Positions 1 through 7,909 of a stretch of DNA of 64,000 bases are shown in pieces. The stretch comes from JACKFB01 sp041389525 (GTDB taxonomy: Bacteria > Myxococcota_A > UBA9042 > PHBI01 > JACKFB01). Position 1 is the first letter of the stretch. Every line of letters starts with the position of its first letter. The position numbers and the translations under genes were made by a program. Where the stretch lies: positions 1 to 64,000 of the forward strand of contig JAWKRR010000025.1 of assembly GCA_041389525.1 (NCBI GenBank). Reading direction: 5' to 3'. Under the pieces are notes generated by a model. It ran no database searches. It had not been told where the DNA came from and saw only the letters and a program-made list of their open reading frames with translations.

Positions 1-734
1 TCGAAGCGCGTCATGGACTCGACCGGCCGATACGCCGGTTTGAGCTGGAATTTCCCGCTCTTGGCGGTCGCGTAGGGCACCAGGAAGTGCACGTGCCCGT
101 CGTCCACCGCGAAGTCGGACGCAGCGCGAAACCCCTCGACCACGATGGAGACCTCGGGCGTCTCAATGCGGGCGCTGGCCCCGTCGATGAGGGCGTACTC
201 GATCTGCAGGTCCACCCCGCGGCCGACCGAGGTGTCGTCGGGATCGGGCGGGGGCACGAAGGTGCGCTCGATGCCGACGGCGCCGTCCTCGTCCACCTCG
301 ATGATCACGTGGGCGCCGGTGACCCGCGCGCTGCGCAGGTGGATGGGGATGGGCGCCGTGGGGTTGACGACCAGCGCCACGAGGCCCGCGAACTCCGCCG
401 GCATGTCGATCTCGGCCTCGACCGCGTCCGCCGTGATGACGTGCTCGCCGTCGGCTCCCCGGATGGAGACGTCGGCGACGCGAATCGACCAGGGCGCCGG
501 CCCCCACTGGATGGTGGCGGCGGTGATGGCCCCGGGCAGCGCGTCGCTGACGACCTGGTAGATCAGCTCCCGCACCGGCGTGGTCCCGATGAGGAAGTAG
601 ACCGCCACGACGGCCGTCAGCAGGAAGAGGAAGGTCCGGACGATGAGCAGATAGACGCTGACGACCAGCGCGAGGAGCAGCTTGAAGACGAGCCGGACTC
701 CGCGCCCGATGAACCCGAAGACGCGTGATTTCAC
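1..734 (-). CDS. AsmA-like membrane-anchored protein (C-terminus beyond window)
   Basis: The open frame starts with GTG at 734 and runs off the left edge without a stop, giving at least 244 residues. Residues about 15-50 form a long hydrophobic stretch that looks like an N-terminal membrane anchor. The rest alternates short beta-strand-like segments, and a 'WGP' motif after the anchor is shared with the next gene upstream. This resembles AsmA/TamB-type proteins, which sit in the inner membrane and extend into the periplasm. The GTG overlaps the stop codon of the preceding gene (GTGA), so the two are probably translated together. AsmA membership is inferred from architecture only. Confidence 0.6.
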   Translation of the reverse strand, partial: MKSRVFGFIGRGVRLVFKLLLALVVSVYLLIVRTFLFLLTAVVAVYFLIGTTPVRELIYQVVSDALPGAITAATIQWGPAPWSIRVADVSIRGADGEHVITADAVEAEIDMPAEFAGLVALVVNPTAPIPIHLRSARVTGAHVIIEVDEDGAVGIERTFVPPPDPDDTSVGRGVDLQIEYALIDGASARIETPEVSIVVEGFRAASDFAVDDGHVHFLVPYATAKSGKFQLKPAYRPVESMTRF

Positions 735-2353
735 GGCAGCGGGACCGCCGGCACCGCCGCAAGCACCCAGGATCCGTCTCGCAGTTCGGCCCGCTCGTCG
801 CCGCGGATCTCGCCGGACTCGAGGTTGAGATGCAGCCCCCAGCGCGCCTTGCCGGACTCGTCCTTCTCGCGGCTGATGCGCCCGGTGACCTTCGCGTCGC
901 CCTCGAGCGGCGGCCGCAGGTGAGACGCCACATCGTCGGGCAGCGCGTCCAAGACCGTCTTCGCCAGCGCGTCGCGGAGCTGCGCCAGGGTCAGGCCGAT
1001 CTCGACGCTCACGTCGCCCGTCAGCAGGTTCACGCCAAGCTTGCCCTTGGCATCCACGGTCCCGGCGTCGCTGGCGACCTGCCCGCTGAGCGAGCCGCCG
1101 GTCAGGCCCGCCTGCGCCTTGCCGTGGGCGCTCAGGTTCTGCGTCGCCCCGGCCGGCAGGTGCAGCGTGGCGGCCTTCAACCCGGTCAGCGCCACGTCAC
1201 CGCTGGTGCTGCCCTTGGCCGTCAGCGCCTCGATGGACACCCCGTCCAGCGCCACGTCTTTGGGCCCCTCGACCCGCCGCGCCACGACGCCGTGGGTCTC
1301 AAACGCGCCCTTCTGCCCCATGGAGCCGACGCCGCTCGCCTCAGCCTTCACCGGCAGCGCCAAGCCGAGCACGCGCACGGGGCCGGCGAGCAGCTCCTCG
1401 ACCTGCGCTCGTTCGACCGCCAACACGCTCTTGCCGCCGCGGCTGTCGATGACCAGCCCCTCGGCCGCGAAGCCCTGGGGCGTCCACGGCGCCAGCAGCT
1501 CGCCGACCTCGGGCGCCCCGACGCGCACCGACCCGCGCGCCTCGAAGAACCCTGCGTCTTCCGCGAACCCCAACCCGCCCGCCACGCTGACCTCGGCCCC
1601 CGTCTTCGCCGCCAGCAGCAAGCGCCCGACCGCGAACCCGGGCCCGTCCCACGCGAACTTCTCGATGGCGATGCGGTCAAAGGCCACGCGCCCCTTCGGC
1701 TTCCCCTCGCCCCGGTCCGCCACCGTCGCGCTCGACGCCAGCCCCGTCAGGTCGGCGTCGATGACCAAGCCCTTCTCGCCGCCCAGATGCACGCGCCCGG
1801 CGGCCCCGACGTCCGCGAAGCTCAGCCCGAAGCTCGGCCAATCCAGCGTCACCAGCCCGCGCTCCAGCACGATGCCGTCCAGGCGAATCAGCGGCGGCAC
1901 GCCCTTCGGCTCGCTCGGCTCGGGCTTGGGGTCCTTGAACGCCCCCTTCAGGCTGAACTCGCCCTCGGCGTTCCACCCAAGGCGCACCTCAAAATCCGTC
2001 GCCCGCGTCTGCTCAAAATGGATCAGCCCCTTCACCAGGGCGCCCATGGACAGCGCGCCGCCGATGGTCCCCGCGCCGATGGCTGGAGCGCCCGCCCGCG
2101 TGCGGATCATCGCATCGCACAACCACAGCTCGCGCGGGTCCGGGCCCCAATGCACCGAATGGAAGTTCAGCGAGCCCGGCCGGAGATCTCGCAACAGCGA
2201 ATCGCGCATCCCGCGCTGCCCGGGGCCGGTCTGCAGCCAGAAGTAGCACAGGGGCCAGACCGCCAAGACGGCGAGCAGAAGCGTAAGCGTGGCAAGGCCC
2301 AGGGCTGCGCCGAGCCGTCGCCGAGGTCCGCTGGGTCGAGGTGGCGGTCGCAT
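731..2353 (-). CDS. AsmA-like periplasmic protein
   Basis: This 540-residue protein has an Arg/Pro-rich N-terminus, one membrane segment at about residues 14-35 and then a long periplasmic part rich in Gly, Ala and alternating hydrophobic residues. That pattern is typical of AsmA/DUF748/TamB-type proteins linked to outer-membrane assembly or lipid transport. It shares the 'HWGP' motif after the anchor with the downstream gene, so the pair probably arose by duplication. The ATG at 2353 is chosen because a TATACT -10 element ends 7 bases upstream, which would give a leaderless transcript; no Shine-Dalgarno sequence is visible. An upstream in-frame ATG at 2485 would antisense-overlap the start of the malic enzyme gene and is unlikely. 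Confidence 0.65.
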   Translation of the reverse strand: MRPPPRPSGPRRRLGAALGLATLTLLLAVLAVWPLCYFWLQTGPGQRGMRDSLLRDLRPGSLNFHSVHWGPDPRELWLCDAMIRTRAGAPAIGAGTIGGALSMGALVKGLIHFEQTRATDFEVRLGWNAEGEFSLKGAFKDPKPEPSEPKGVPPLIRLDGIVLERGLVTLDWPSFGLSFADVGAAGRVHLGGEKGLVIDADLTGLASSATVADRGEGKPKGRVAFDRIAIEKFAWDGPGFAVGRLLLAAKTGAEVSVAGGLGFAEDAGFFEARGSVRVGAPEVGELLAPWTPQGFAAEGLVIDSRGGKSVLAVERAQVEELLAGPVRVLGLALPVKAEASGVGSMGQKGAFETHGVVARRVEGPKDVALDGVSIEALTAKGSTSGDVALTGLKAATLHLPAGATQNLSAHGKAQAGLTGGSLSGQVASDAGTVDAKGKLGVNLLTGDVSVEIGLTLAQLRDALAKTVLDALPDDVASHLRPPLEGDAKVTGRISREKDESGKARWGLHLNLESGEIRGDERAELRDGSWVLAAVPAVPLP

Positions 2354-2360
2354 CGCGGGG

Positions 2361-2389
2361 AGTATAGAGTTCGGCCCGGAAGGTGACCA
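2361..2389 (-). promoter_or_regulatory. Putative sigma-70 promoter for the AsmA-like pair, possibly leaderless
   Basis: On the minus strand, TGGTCA (2389-2384) is followed by a 17-base spacer and TATACT (2366-2361). A start site about 7 bases after the -10 would fall on the A of the ATG at 2353, so the message may be leaderless. The -10 is a good match and the -35 matches 4 of 6. Confidence 0.4.
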
Positions 2390-2436
2390 GCTTGCCCAGC
2401 AAACGCGGGCGTTGCGGGCGCCGATCTGAGGTTGGC

Positions 2437-4686
2437 ATGTCGAGCACTGATCAAGAGGCCCTGGACTACCACAGCGGGCCGCCAAAGCCCGGCAAACTGG
2501 AGATTCGGGCGACCAAACCCATGTCGACCCAGCTCGACCTGTCGCTCGCCTACTCGCCCGGGGTCGCAGCGCCCTGCCGCGTCATCGCCGAAGACGCCTC
2601 GCGATCCTACGATTTCACCAACCGCGGAAACCTCGTCGCCGTGATCACCAACGGCACCGCGGTCTTGGGCCTGGGCGACATCGGCCCGGAGGCGGCCAAG
2701 CCGGTGATGGAGGGCAAGGCCGTCCTCTTCAAGCGCTTCGCCGACATCGACGTCTTCGACCTGGAGCTGCGCGGCGGGCCCGAGACGGTCATCGAGGTCG
2801 TGCGCGCGCTGGAGCCGACCTTCGGCGGCATCAACCTCGAGGATATCAAGGCGCCGGACGCGTTCTACATCGAGGAGAAGCTGCGCGAGAGCATGTCGAT
2901 CCCGGTCTTTCACGACGACCAGCACGGGACGGCCATCATCGCCGGCGCGGCGTTCTTGAACGCGGTCGAGGTCGCCGGCAAGCGCATCGAGGACGTCAAG
3001 CTGGCGGTCTCCGGGGCGGGCGCGGCGGCCATCGCGGTCACGAACCTGCTGATCGAGCTCGGCCTGCGGCGCGAGAACATCCTGATGGCCGACCGCGACG
3101 GCGTGCTGCGGCCCGGCCGTGACCTGGGCGACCCGTACCGCGCGCAGTTCGCCCGCGAGACCGACTGCGTGACCCTGGCCGACGCCCTGGTCGGCGCCGA
3201 CGCGTTCTTGGGCCTCTCGGTCGGAAACGTCGTCACCGGCGACATGATTCGCCCCATGGCCGAGCGTCCCATCATCTTCGCCATGGCCAACCCCGACCCC
3301 GAGATCCCCTGGCCCGAGGCCACCGCCGCGCGCCCCGACGCCATCATGGCCACCGGGCGCAGCGACTACCCGAACCAGGTCAACAACGTCCTCGGCTTCC
3401 CCTACATCTTCCGGGGCGCCCTCGACGTCCAGGCTAGCTGTATCAACCACGAGATGAAGATCGCGGCCGTGCGCGCCCTGGCCGCGCTGGCCCGCGAGCC
3501 CGTGCCGTCGAGCGTCAGCCGCGCCTACAACAACCGCGAGTTCCACTTCGGGCCGGAGTACATCATCCCCACGCCCTTCGACCCGCGCGCGCTGCTCTGG
3601 GTCGCGCCGGCCGTCGCGCGCGCCGCGATGGCGTCGGGCGTGGCGCGGCGGCCCATCGAGGACTGGGACGCCTACCGCGTGCGCCTGGAGCGCATGATGG
3701 ACCCGGGGCGCGGCCTGCTGCGCGAGATCATCCACAAGGCCAAGCGCGACCCGAAGCGCATCGTGCTCAGCGAGGGCACCGACTCGCGAGTCATCAAGGC
3801 GGCGTCGGTGCTGCATCGCGAGGGGATCGCGGTCCCCGTGCTCATGGGGCGCGAGGACGAGGTGCGCGCGGCGGCGGCCGAGGCCGGGGTGGATCTCGGC
3901 GACATCGAGATCATCTACCCGCGAACCGACCCGCGATTTCCTCACTATTCGAAGCTCTACCTCGAGGCGAACCAGCGCTCGGGCGCCACGCCGGCCCGGG
4001 CGCGGCAGGACGTCGGCAACCGGGCGAGCTTCGCCATGATGATGGTGCGCGAGGGCGACGCCGACGGCGCGGTGATGGGGGCGACGCGGCCCTACGCGGA
4101 GGCCGTCCGCCCAGCGCTCCAGATCATCGGCACCCGCGGCCGCGCCTGCGGTCTGCACATGGTCCTGACCCGCGACCGCACCCTCTTTTTCGCCGACACC
4201 ACCATGAACATCGACCCCGACGTGGACGCGCTGGTCGACATGACGACCGAGGTGGTCGCCCACGTCCGCAGCTTCGACATCGAGCCGCGCGTCGCCATGC
4301 TCTCGTTTGCGAACTTCGGCGCCGTCCGGCACGCCCAGACGGCGAAGATGGCGCGCGCGGCGGAGCTGGTGCGCCAGCGTGAGCCGGACCTGATGATCGA
4401 GGGCGAGATCCAGGTGGACGTGGCGGTGGACATGGGCCTGCGCGCGCAGTCCTTCCCGTGGAGCCGCCTGACCGACACCGCAAACACCTTCATCTTCCCG
4501 AACCTGGCCTCGGCGAACATCGCCTACAAGATGCTGCACCAGCTCGGCGGGGCCAGCATCTTCGGGCCGATCCTGCTGGGGATGAAGCGGCCGGTGAACA
4601 TCCTGGCCTTCAACTCGGACGCGTCGGACATCGTGAACCTCGCGGCCTACACCGTGGTCCGCGCGCAGGACCGGGACCGGGCCTGA
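2437..4686 (+). CDS. maeB: NADP-dependent malic enzyme / phosphotransacetylase-like fusion (MaeB type)
   Basis: The 749-residue protein has the two-part MaeB layout. The N-terminal malic enzyme domain (about 1-425) contains the 'SLAYSPGVAAPC' signature near residue 40 and a nucleotide-binding 'SGAGAAA' near 192. The C-terminal part (from about 438) is phosphotransacetylase-like, beginning with 'SEGTDSRVIKAA'. The reaction is oxidative decarboxylation of malate to pyruvate with NADP+. In this family the C-terminal domain usually acts as an acetyl-CoA-sensing regulatory module, not an active transacetylase. The ATG at 2437 is preferred because TGAGG lies about 7 bases upstream and the length matches the family; an upstream in-frame start at 2383 would add 18 atypical residues. 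The next gene overlaps its stop codon (TGATG). Confidence 0.93.
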   Translation: MSSTDQEALDYHSGPPKPGKLEIRATKPMSTQLDLSLAYSPGVAAPCRVIAEDASRSYDFTNRGNLVAVITNGTAVLGLGDIGPEAAKPVMEGKAVLFKRFADIDVFDLELRGGPETVIEVVRALEPTFGGINLEDIKAPDAFYIEEKLRESMSIPVFHDDQHGTAIIAGAAFLNAVEVAGKRIEDVKLAVSGAGAAAIAVTNLLIELGLRRENILMADRDGVLRPGRDLGDPYRAQFARETDCVTLADALVGADAFLGLSVGNVVTGDMIRPMAERPIIFAMANPDPEIPWPEATAARPDAIMATGRSDYPNQVNNVLGFPYIFRGALDVQASCINHEMKIAAVRALAALAREPVPSSVSRAYNNREFHFGPEYIIPTPFDPRALLWVAPAVARAAMASGVARRPIEDWDAYRVRLERMMDPGRGLLREIIHKAKRDPKRIVLSEGTDSRVIKAASVLHREGIAVPVLMGREDEVRAAAAEAGVDLGDIEIIYPRTDPRFPHYSKLYLEANQRSGATPARARQDVGNRASFAMMMVREGDADGAVMGATRPYAEAVRPALQIIGTRGRACGLHMVLTRDRTLFFADTTMNIDPDVDALVDMTTEVVAHVRSFDIEPRVAMLSFANFGAVRHAQTAKMARAAELVRQREPDLMIEGEIQVDVAVDMGLRAQSFPWSRLTDTANTFIFPNLASANIAYKMLHQLGGASIFGPILLGMKRPVNILAFNSDASDIVNLAAYTVVRAQDRDRA

Positions 4687-5765
4687 TGCGGCCGTGGCTG
4701 GCGCGTGCGCTGGCCGGCGTGGCCGCGCTGGCGTGCGTGGGTGCGCTGACGGCTGGGGATGCTGCGCGGGCTGTGGTGCCTCCGAGGGCCGGGGTCATCG
4801 TGGGCCTCAGCGGGCGGGCGATGGCGGCGCCTCGCAGCGCGCCGGCGTCCAAGGGGCGGCGGCCGGCTCGCGGCGCGCCGACCCCAGCGCCCGAGGCGGC
4901 TCCGCGCGTCCTGGACCTGCTGGATCTGGTCGAAGTGGACGAGGCGCTGGAGGTCTCGGACGGGTCGACGGTCTGGGTGCTCGAGCGGCCGAACACGCTG
5001 TGGCGCCTGATGGGTCCGGCCAGCTACCGCTTCGGCGCGCGCGGCCCGCGGCCGGCTGGCGGCGCTTCGGACCAGTTGGCGCCTGTGCGTTTCGCGATCG
5101 CGGAGCTCACCGACGACGCGTCGGCGCCCGCCTTCGAGTGGCAGCGCGAGCCGAGACCTGACGACCGCTCGCTTCCGCCGGGGGCCGAGGACAGCGGGCT
5201 GATCCCGCGAGAGACGGCCATCGTGGACCCTCGGCCCACCCTGGCGTGGCGTCCGGGCCAGCCCGGCGAGCGGCACACGGCGGCCCTGTGGCGCCTGGAG
5301 GCGGATGGGGGCCTGGTGCCGCTCGAGCGCTGGGAGAGCCTGGAGACGCCGCGCCTGCGCCCCTGGCAGCCCCTCCCGCGCGGCGCGTTCATCTACTGGC
5401 GCTTGGCGGGACAGGACGCGATGACGACCTCCCGCACCCCCGATTCGGCGTGGATTTACGTGATGCGAGCGGACGAGGTCGAGGCGGTCCAGTCCGACCA
5501 GCGCGCGCTGGACCGTGCGCGGGCTGAGTTTCCGGAGGCCTCCGTCGCGCTGGCCCTGGTCGAGGCCTGGACCTTGGAGCGGCACGGCCTCCTCGACAGC
5601 GCGGCGGCCGCGTACCAGACCATCGCCGCGCGCCGCGACCTCGAGAGCGCCTCGCTGGCTGCCCGCATCGAGGCGCTGACCCGCCGCGAGCTTATCGCCC
5701 CACGCGAACGCCGCGCCGCGCGGGAGCGGGACCGTCAGCCGCCAGACGAGCACGCGGCGCCTTGA
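4686..5765 (+). CDS. Secreted protein of unknown function
   Basis: The 359-residue protein starts at an ATG sharing one base with the maeB stop codon, so it is probably translationally coupled. Residues 1-29 form a signal peptide. A Pro/Ala/Arg-rich linker follows, then a segment around residues 80-120 that resembles the FecR-like 'value over a threshold' beta fold. The last 100 residues are mainly helical and could form one or two TPR-like hairpins. No catalytic motif is evident. Its pairing with a central-carbon enzyme may be only transcriptional convenience. Function is not recognised. Confidence 0.6.
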   Translation: MRPWLARALAGVAALACVGALTAGDAARAVVPPRAGVIVGLSGRAMAAPRSAPASKGRRPARGAPTPAPEAAPRVLDLLDLVEVDEALEVSDGSTVWVLERPNTLWRLMGPASYRFGARGPRPAGGASDQLAPVRFAIAELTDDASAPAFEWQREPRPDDRSLPPGAEDSGLIPRETAIVDPRPTLAWRPGQPGERHTAALWRLEADGGLVPLERWESLETPRLRPWQPLPRGAFIYWRLAGQDAMTTSRTPDSAWIYVMRADEVEAVQSDQRALDRARAEFPEASVALALVEAWTLERHGLLDSAAAAYQTIAARRDLESASLAARIEALTRRELIAPRERRAARERDRQPPDEHAAP

Positions 5766-5771
5766 GCCGCG

Positions 5772-6341
5772 TCAGGGCGCGGCGCCGAGGCGCTCCATGT
5801 GGTCGCGCAGGATGTCCGGATCGGCCGCCCCCGTGAAGTCGTGCACCACGCGGCCGTCGCGGTCGAGGATGACCGTGGTCGGCAGGCGCTCGACCTTGTA
5901 GGCCGTGAATGCGCTCCCTGACGAGTCCAGCAGCACCGGCATGGTCAGCCCCTTCTTCGCGATGACCGGGCGGACCACCGCGCCGGCCTCCGACACCACG
6001 CTCACCACCCGGTAGCGCCCGGCCGACTCGCGATGGAGCCCCTCGATATCGGGCAGCTCGCGCATGCACGGGCCGCACCAGGTCGCCCAGAAGTTCAGAA
6101 TAGCCGGCGCGCCGCGCAGGTCGGCGACGCTCAGCCGCTCCGAGGTCTGCAGGTCCGTCAGCTCCAGGGCCGGGGCGTCGGCCCCCACCGTGAGCGCACC
6201 GCCGCCGCCGCGCTGACCGCGTCGCTGCATCCACTGCATCGCCCCGATAACCAGCAGCGCCACCAGCCCGCCCACGGCCAGGTCGCCCGCCAGCCGCTTG
6301 CCGCTCCGAATCCAGCGCGCCTTCTTCTCCGCGTCCGCCAC
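5772..6341 (-). CDS. Membrane-anchored TlpA/ResA-like thioredoxin
   Basis: The 189-residue protein has one N-terminal membrane anchor (about residues 20-36), a Gly/Arg linker and a thioredoxin fold carrying the redox motif WCGPC (Cys89 and Cys92) and the cis-proline loop 'LPTT'. The family reduces or exchanges disulfides on periplasmic targets such as apocytochromes. The GTG at 6341 is chosen because GGAGG sits four bases upstream. An in-frame ATG at 6389 would add 16 residues but has no ribosome-binding site. It diverges from the PBP4-type gene at 6417 and converges on the secreted-protein gene with six bases between. Confidence 0.85.
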   Translation of the reverse strand: MADAEKKARWIRSGKRLAGDLAVGGLVALLVIGAMQWMQRRGQRGGGGALTVGADAPALELTDLQTSERLSVADLRGAPAILNFWATWCGPCMRELPDIEGLHRESAGRYRVVSVVSEAGAVVRPVIAKKGLTMPVLLDSSGSAFTAYKVERLPTTVILDRDGRVVHDFTGAADPDILRDHMERLGAAP

Positions 6342-6416
6342 CACACCTCCACGCCGGTCAGGGAATCGACCGCCCGCATTCCTTGTCATCCCTATGCCGC
6401 AGGATCAAGATGGGTC

Positions 6417-7865
6417 ATGGGATTCCGACGATATAGCTCTTATAGCGCCGCCTTCGGGCTCGCCCTCCTCCTCGCCCTCTCCACGCAGGCGACAGCCCGC
6501 CCGGCCGACGCCAGCGCGCTCGTCAAATCCCTGGTCGACGACGGAGCCCTCCGCGGGCTCGTCGTGGGCGCCGCCGTCGCCGAGCTGCCGTCAGGCCGCA
6601 TGCTGGCCGAACACGACGCCGACCACCTGCTCTACCCGGCCAGCGGGGCCAAGCTGCTGACCGTCGCCGCCGCCCTGCGCCGCCTCCCCGCGGACACGGT
6701 GTGGACCACCCAAGTCCACGGCGCCGTGCGCGACGGCGTGGTCGACGGGCCGCTGGTCCTGGTCGGCGGCGGCGACCCCAAGCTGATGCCCGCTGACCTC
6801 GCCGCCCTCGCGGACGCCGTGGCAGAGCGTGGCGTGACTGCGGTCCGCGGCGGCGTGGTCGTCGACGCGACCCGCCACGACGAGGCCTGCCTGCCGCCGG
6901 CCTTCGACCAGAAGGACACCGACGCGGGCTACCGAGCCTCCGTGGGCGCGGCCGCCTGTAATTTCGGCGCCGTCGTCGTGTCCGTCCGCGGCGCAAAGAA
7001 GGCCGGGCGCGCGGTCAACGTCTCCATCGACCCACCGACGGCGGCGGTGAAGGTCGAGGCCGTGGCTCGAACGGTCGCCGGCCGCGGCGAGGGCGTCCAG
7101 GTGAACCTCTCCACCCTGCCCGACGGGCGCACCCTCGTCCGAGTCACCGGCAGCCTGGGCGCGCGACGCTTCGGCTTCAACGAGCGCCGCCGCATCTCCG
7201 ACCCCGATCTGCTAAGCGGCTACTTGCTGTCGGAGGCCTTGGCCCGCCGCGGCGTGAAGGTGGACGGGCCCGTCGTGGTGCGACGCCGCGCCTCAGAGCC
7301 GCTGCCGCCCGAGCTGGCGCGCCACACCAGCGCCTCGCTCGCGGACACGGTCCGCGACATCAACACCTGGTCCAACAACTTCATGGCCGAGACGCTGTTT
7401 CGCGAGCTGGGCCGCGTCCCCTCCGTCGACGACCCCGCCACGTGGAGCTGCGCGCGCGACGCCGTGGGCACCGCGCTGACCGAGCTTGGCATCCCCCGCG
7501 ACCAGTTCGTCGTGGTCAACGGCTCCGGCCTCTACCACGCCACCCAGATCACCCCGCGCGCGATGGTGCAGCTGCTGGTGGCGATGGCCGCGGACCCCAA
7601 GATCGCCGGGACCTTCGAGGACAGCCTCGCCGTCTCCGGCGGCAGCGGCACCCTGGGCGGCCGCCTCAAGGGCGCGACCACCCGCGGCCGCGTGCACGCC
7701 AAGACCGGCACCCTCGACGAGGTGGTCAGCCTGTCGGGCTACCTGACCACCCAGTCCAACCGCCGCCTGGCCTTCACGGTCATCGTCAACCAGGGCAGCC
7801 CCGCGCAGACCTCAGGCATGCGCGGCGCTATCGACCGCTTCGTGACCCGCCTAGCCGACCTGTAG
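6417..7865 (+). CDS. dacB: D-alanyl-D-alanine carboxypeptidase/endopeptidase, PBP4 (DacB) family
   Basis: The 482-residue protein has a signal peptide (about 1-28) and the three serine-peptidase motifs of the PBP4 family: SGAK at residues 76-79, SNN near 319-321 and KTG near 429-431. An insert domain between the first two motifs is also typical. It would trim or cleave peptidoglycan peptides in the periplasm. The chosen ATG directly precedes the signal peptide. The reading frame is open further upstream, but that part would antisense-overlap the thioredoxin gene. Family assignment is firm; which of the two activities dominates cannot be read from sequence. Confidence 0.9.
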   Translation: MGFRRYSSYSAAFGLALLLALSTQATARPADASALVKSLVDDGALRGLVVGAAVAELPSGRMLAEHDADHLLYPASGAKLLTVAAALRRLPADTVWTTQVHGAVRDGVVDGPLVLVGGGDPKLMPADLAALADAVAERGVTAVRGGVVVDATRHDEACLPPAFDQKDTDAGYRASVGAAACNFGAVVVSVRGAKKAGRAVNVSIDPPTAAVKVEAVARTVAGRGEGVQVNLSTLPDGRTLVRVTGSLGARRFGFNERRRISDPDLLSGYLLSEALARRGVKVDGPVVVRRRASEPLPPELARHTSASLADTVRDINTWSNNFMAETLFRELGRVPSVDDPATWSCARDAVGTALTELGIPRDQFVVVNGSGLYHATQITPRAMVQLLVAMAADPKIAGTFEDSLAVSGGSGTLGGRLKGATTRGRVHAKTGTLDEVVSLSGYLTTQSNRRLAFTVIVNQGSPAQTSGMRGAIDRFVTRLADL

Positions 7866-7909
7866 ACCGCCGCGCCGCGACGTCGCGACGCCAGGGCCTA
7901 CCGCCACTC

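Noticed and set aside
2167..4539. 790-codon minus-strand frame across maeB
   Set aside because: It lies opposite a well-conserved gene, has a His/Arg/Asp/Gly bias and no recognisable domain.
7876..7887. 12-base palindrome CGCGACGTCGCG between two convergent genes
   Set aside because: The stem has no loop and no T tract follows, so terminator function cannot be supported.
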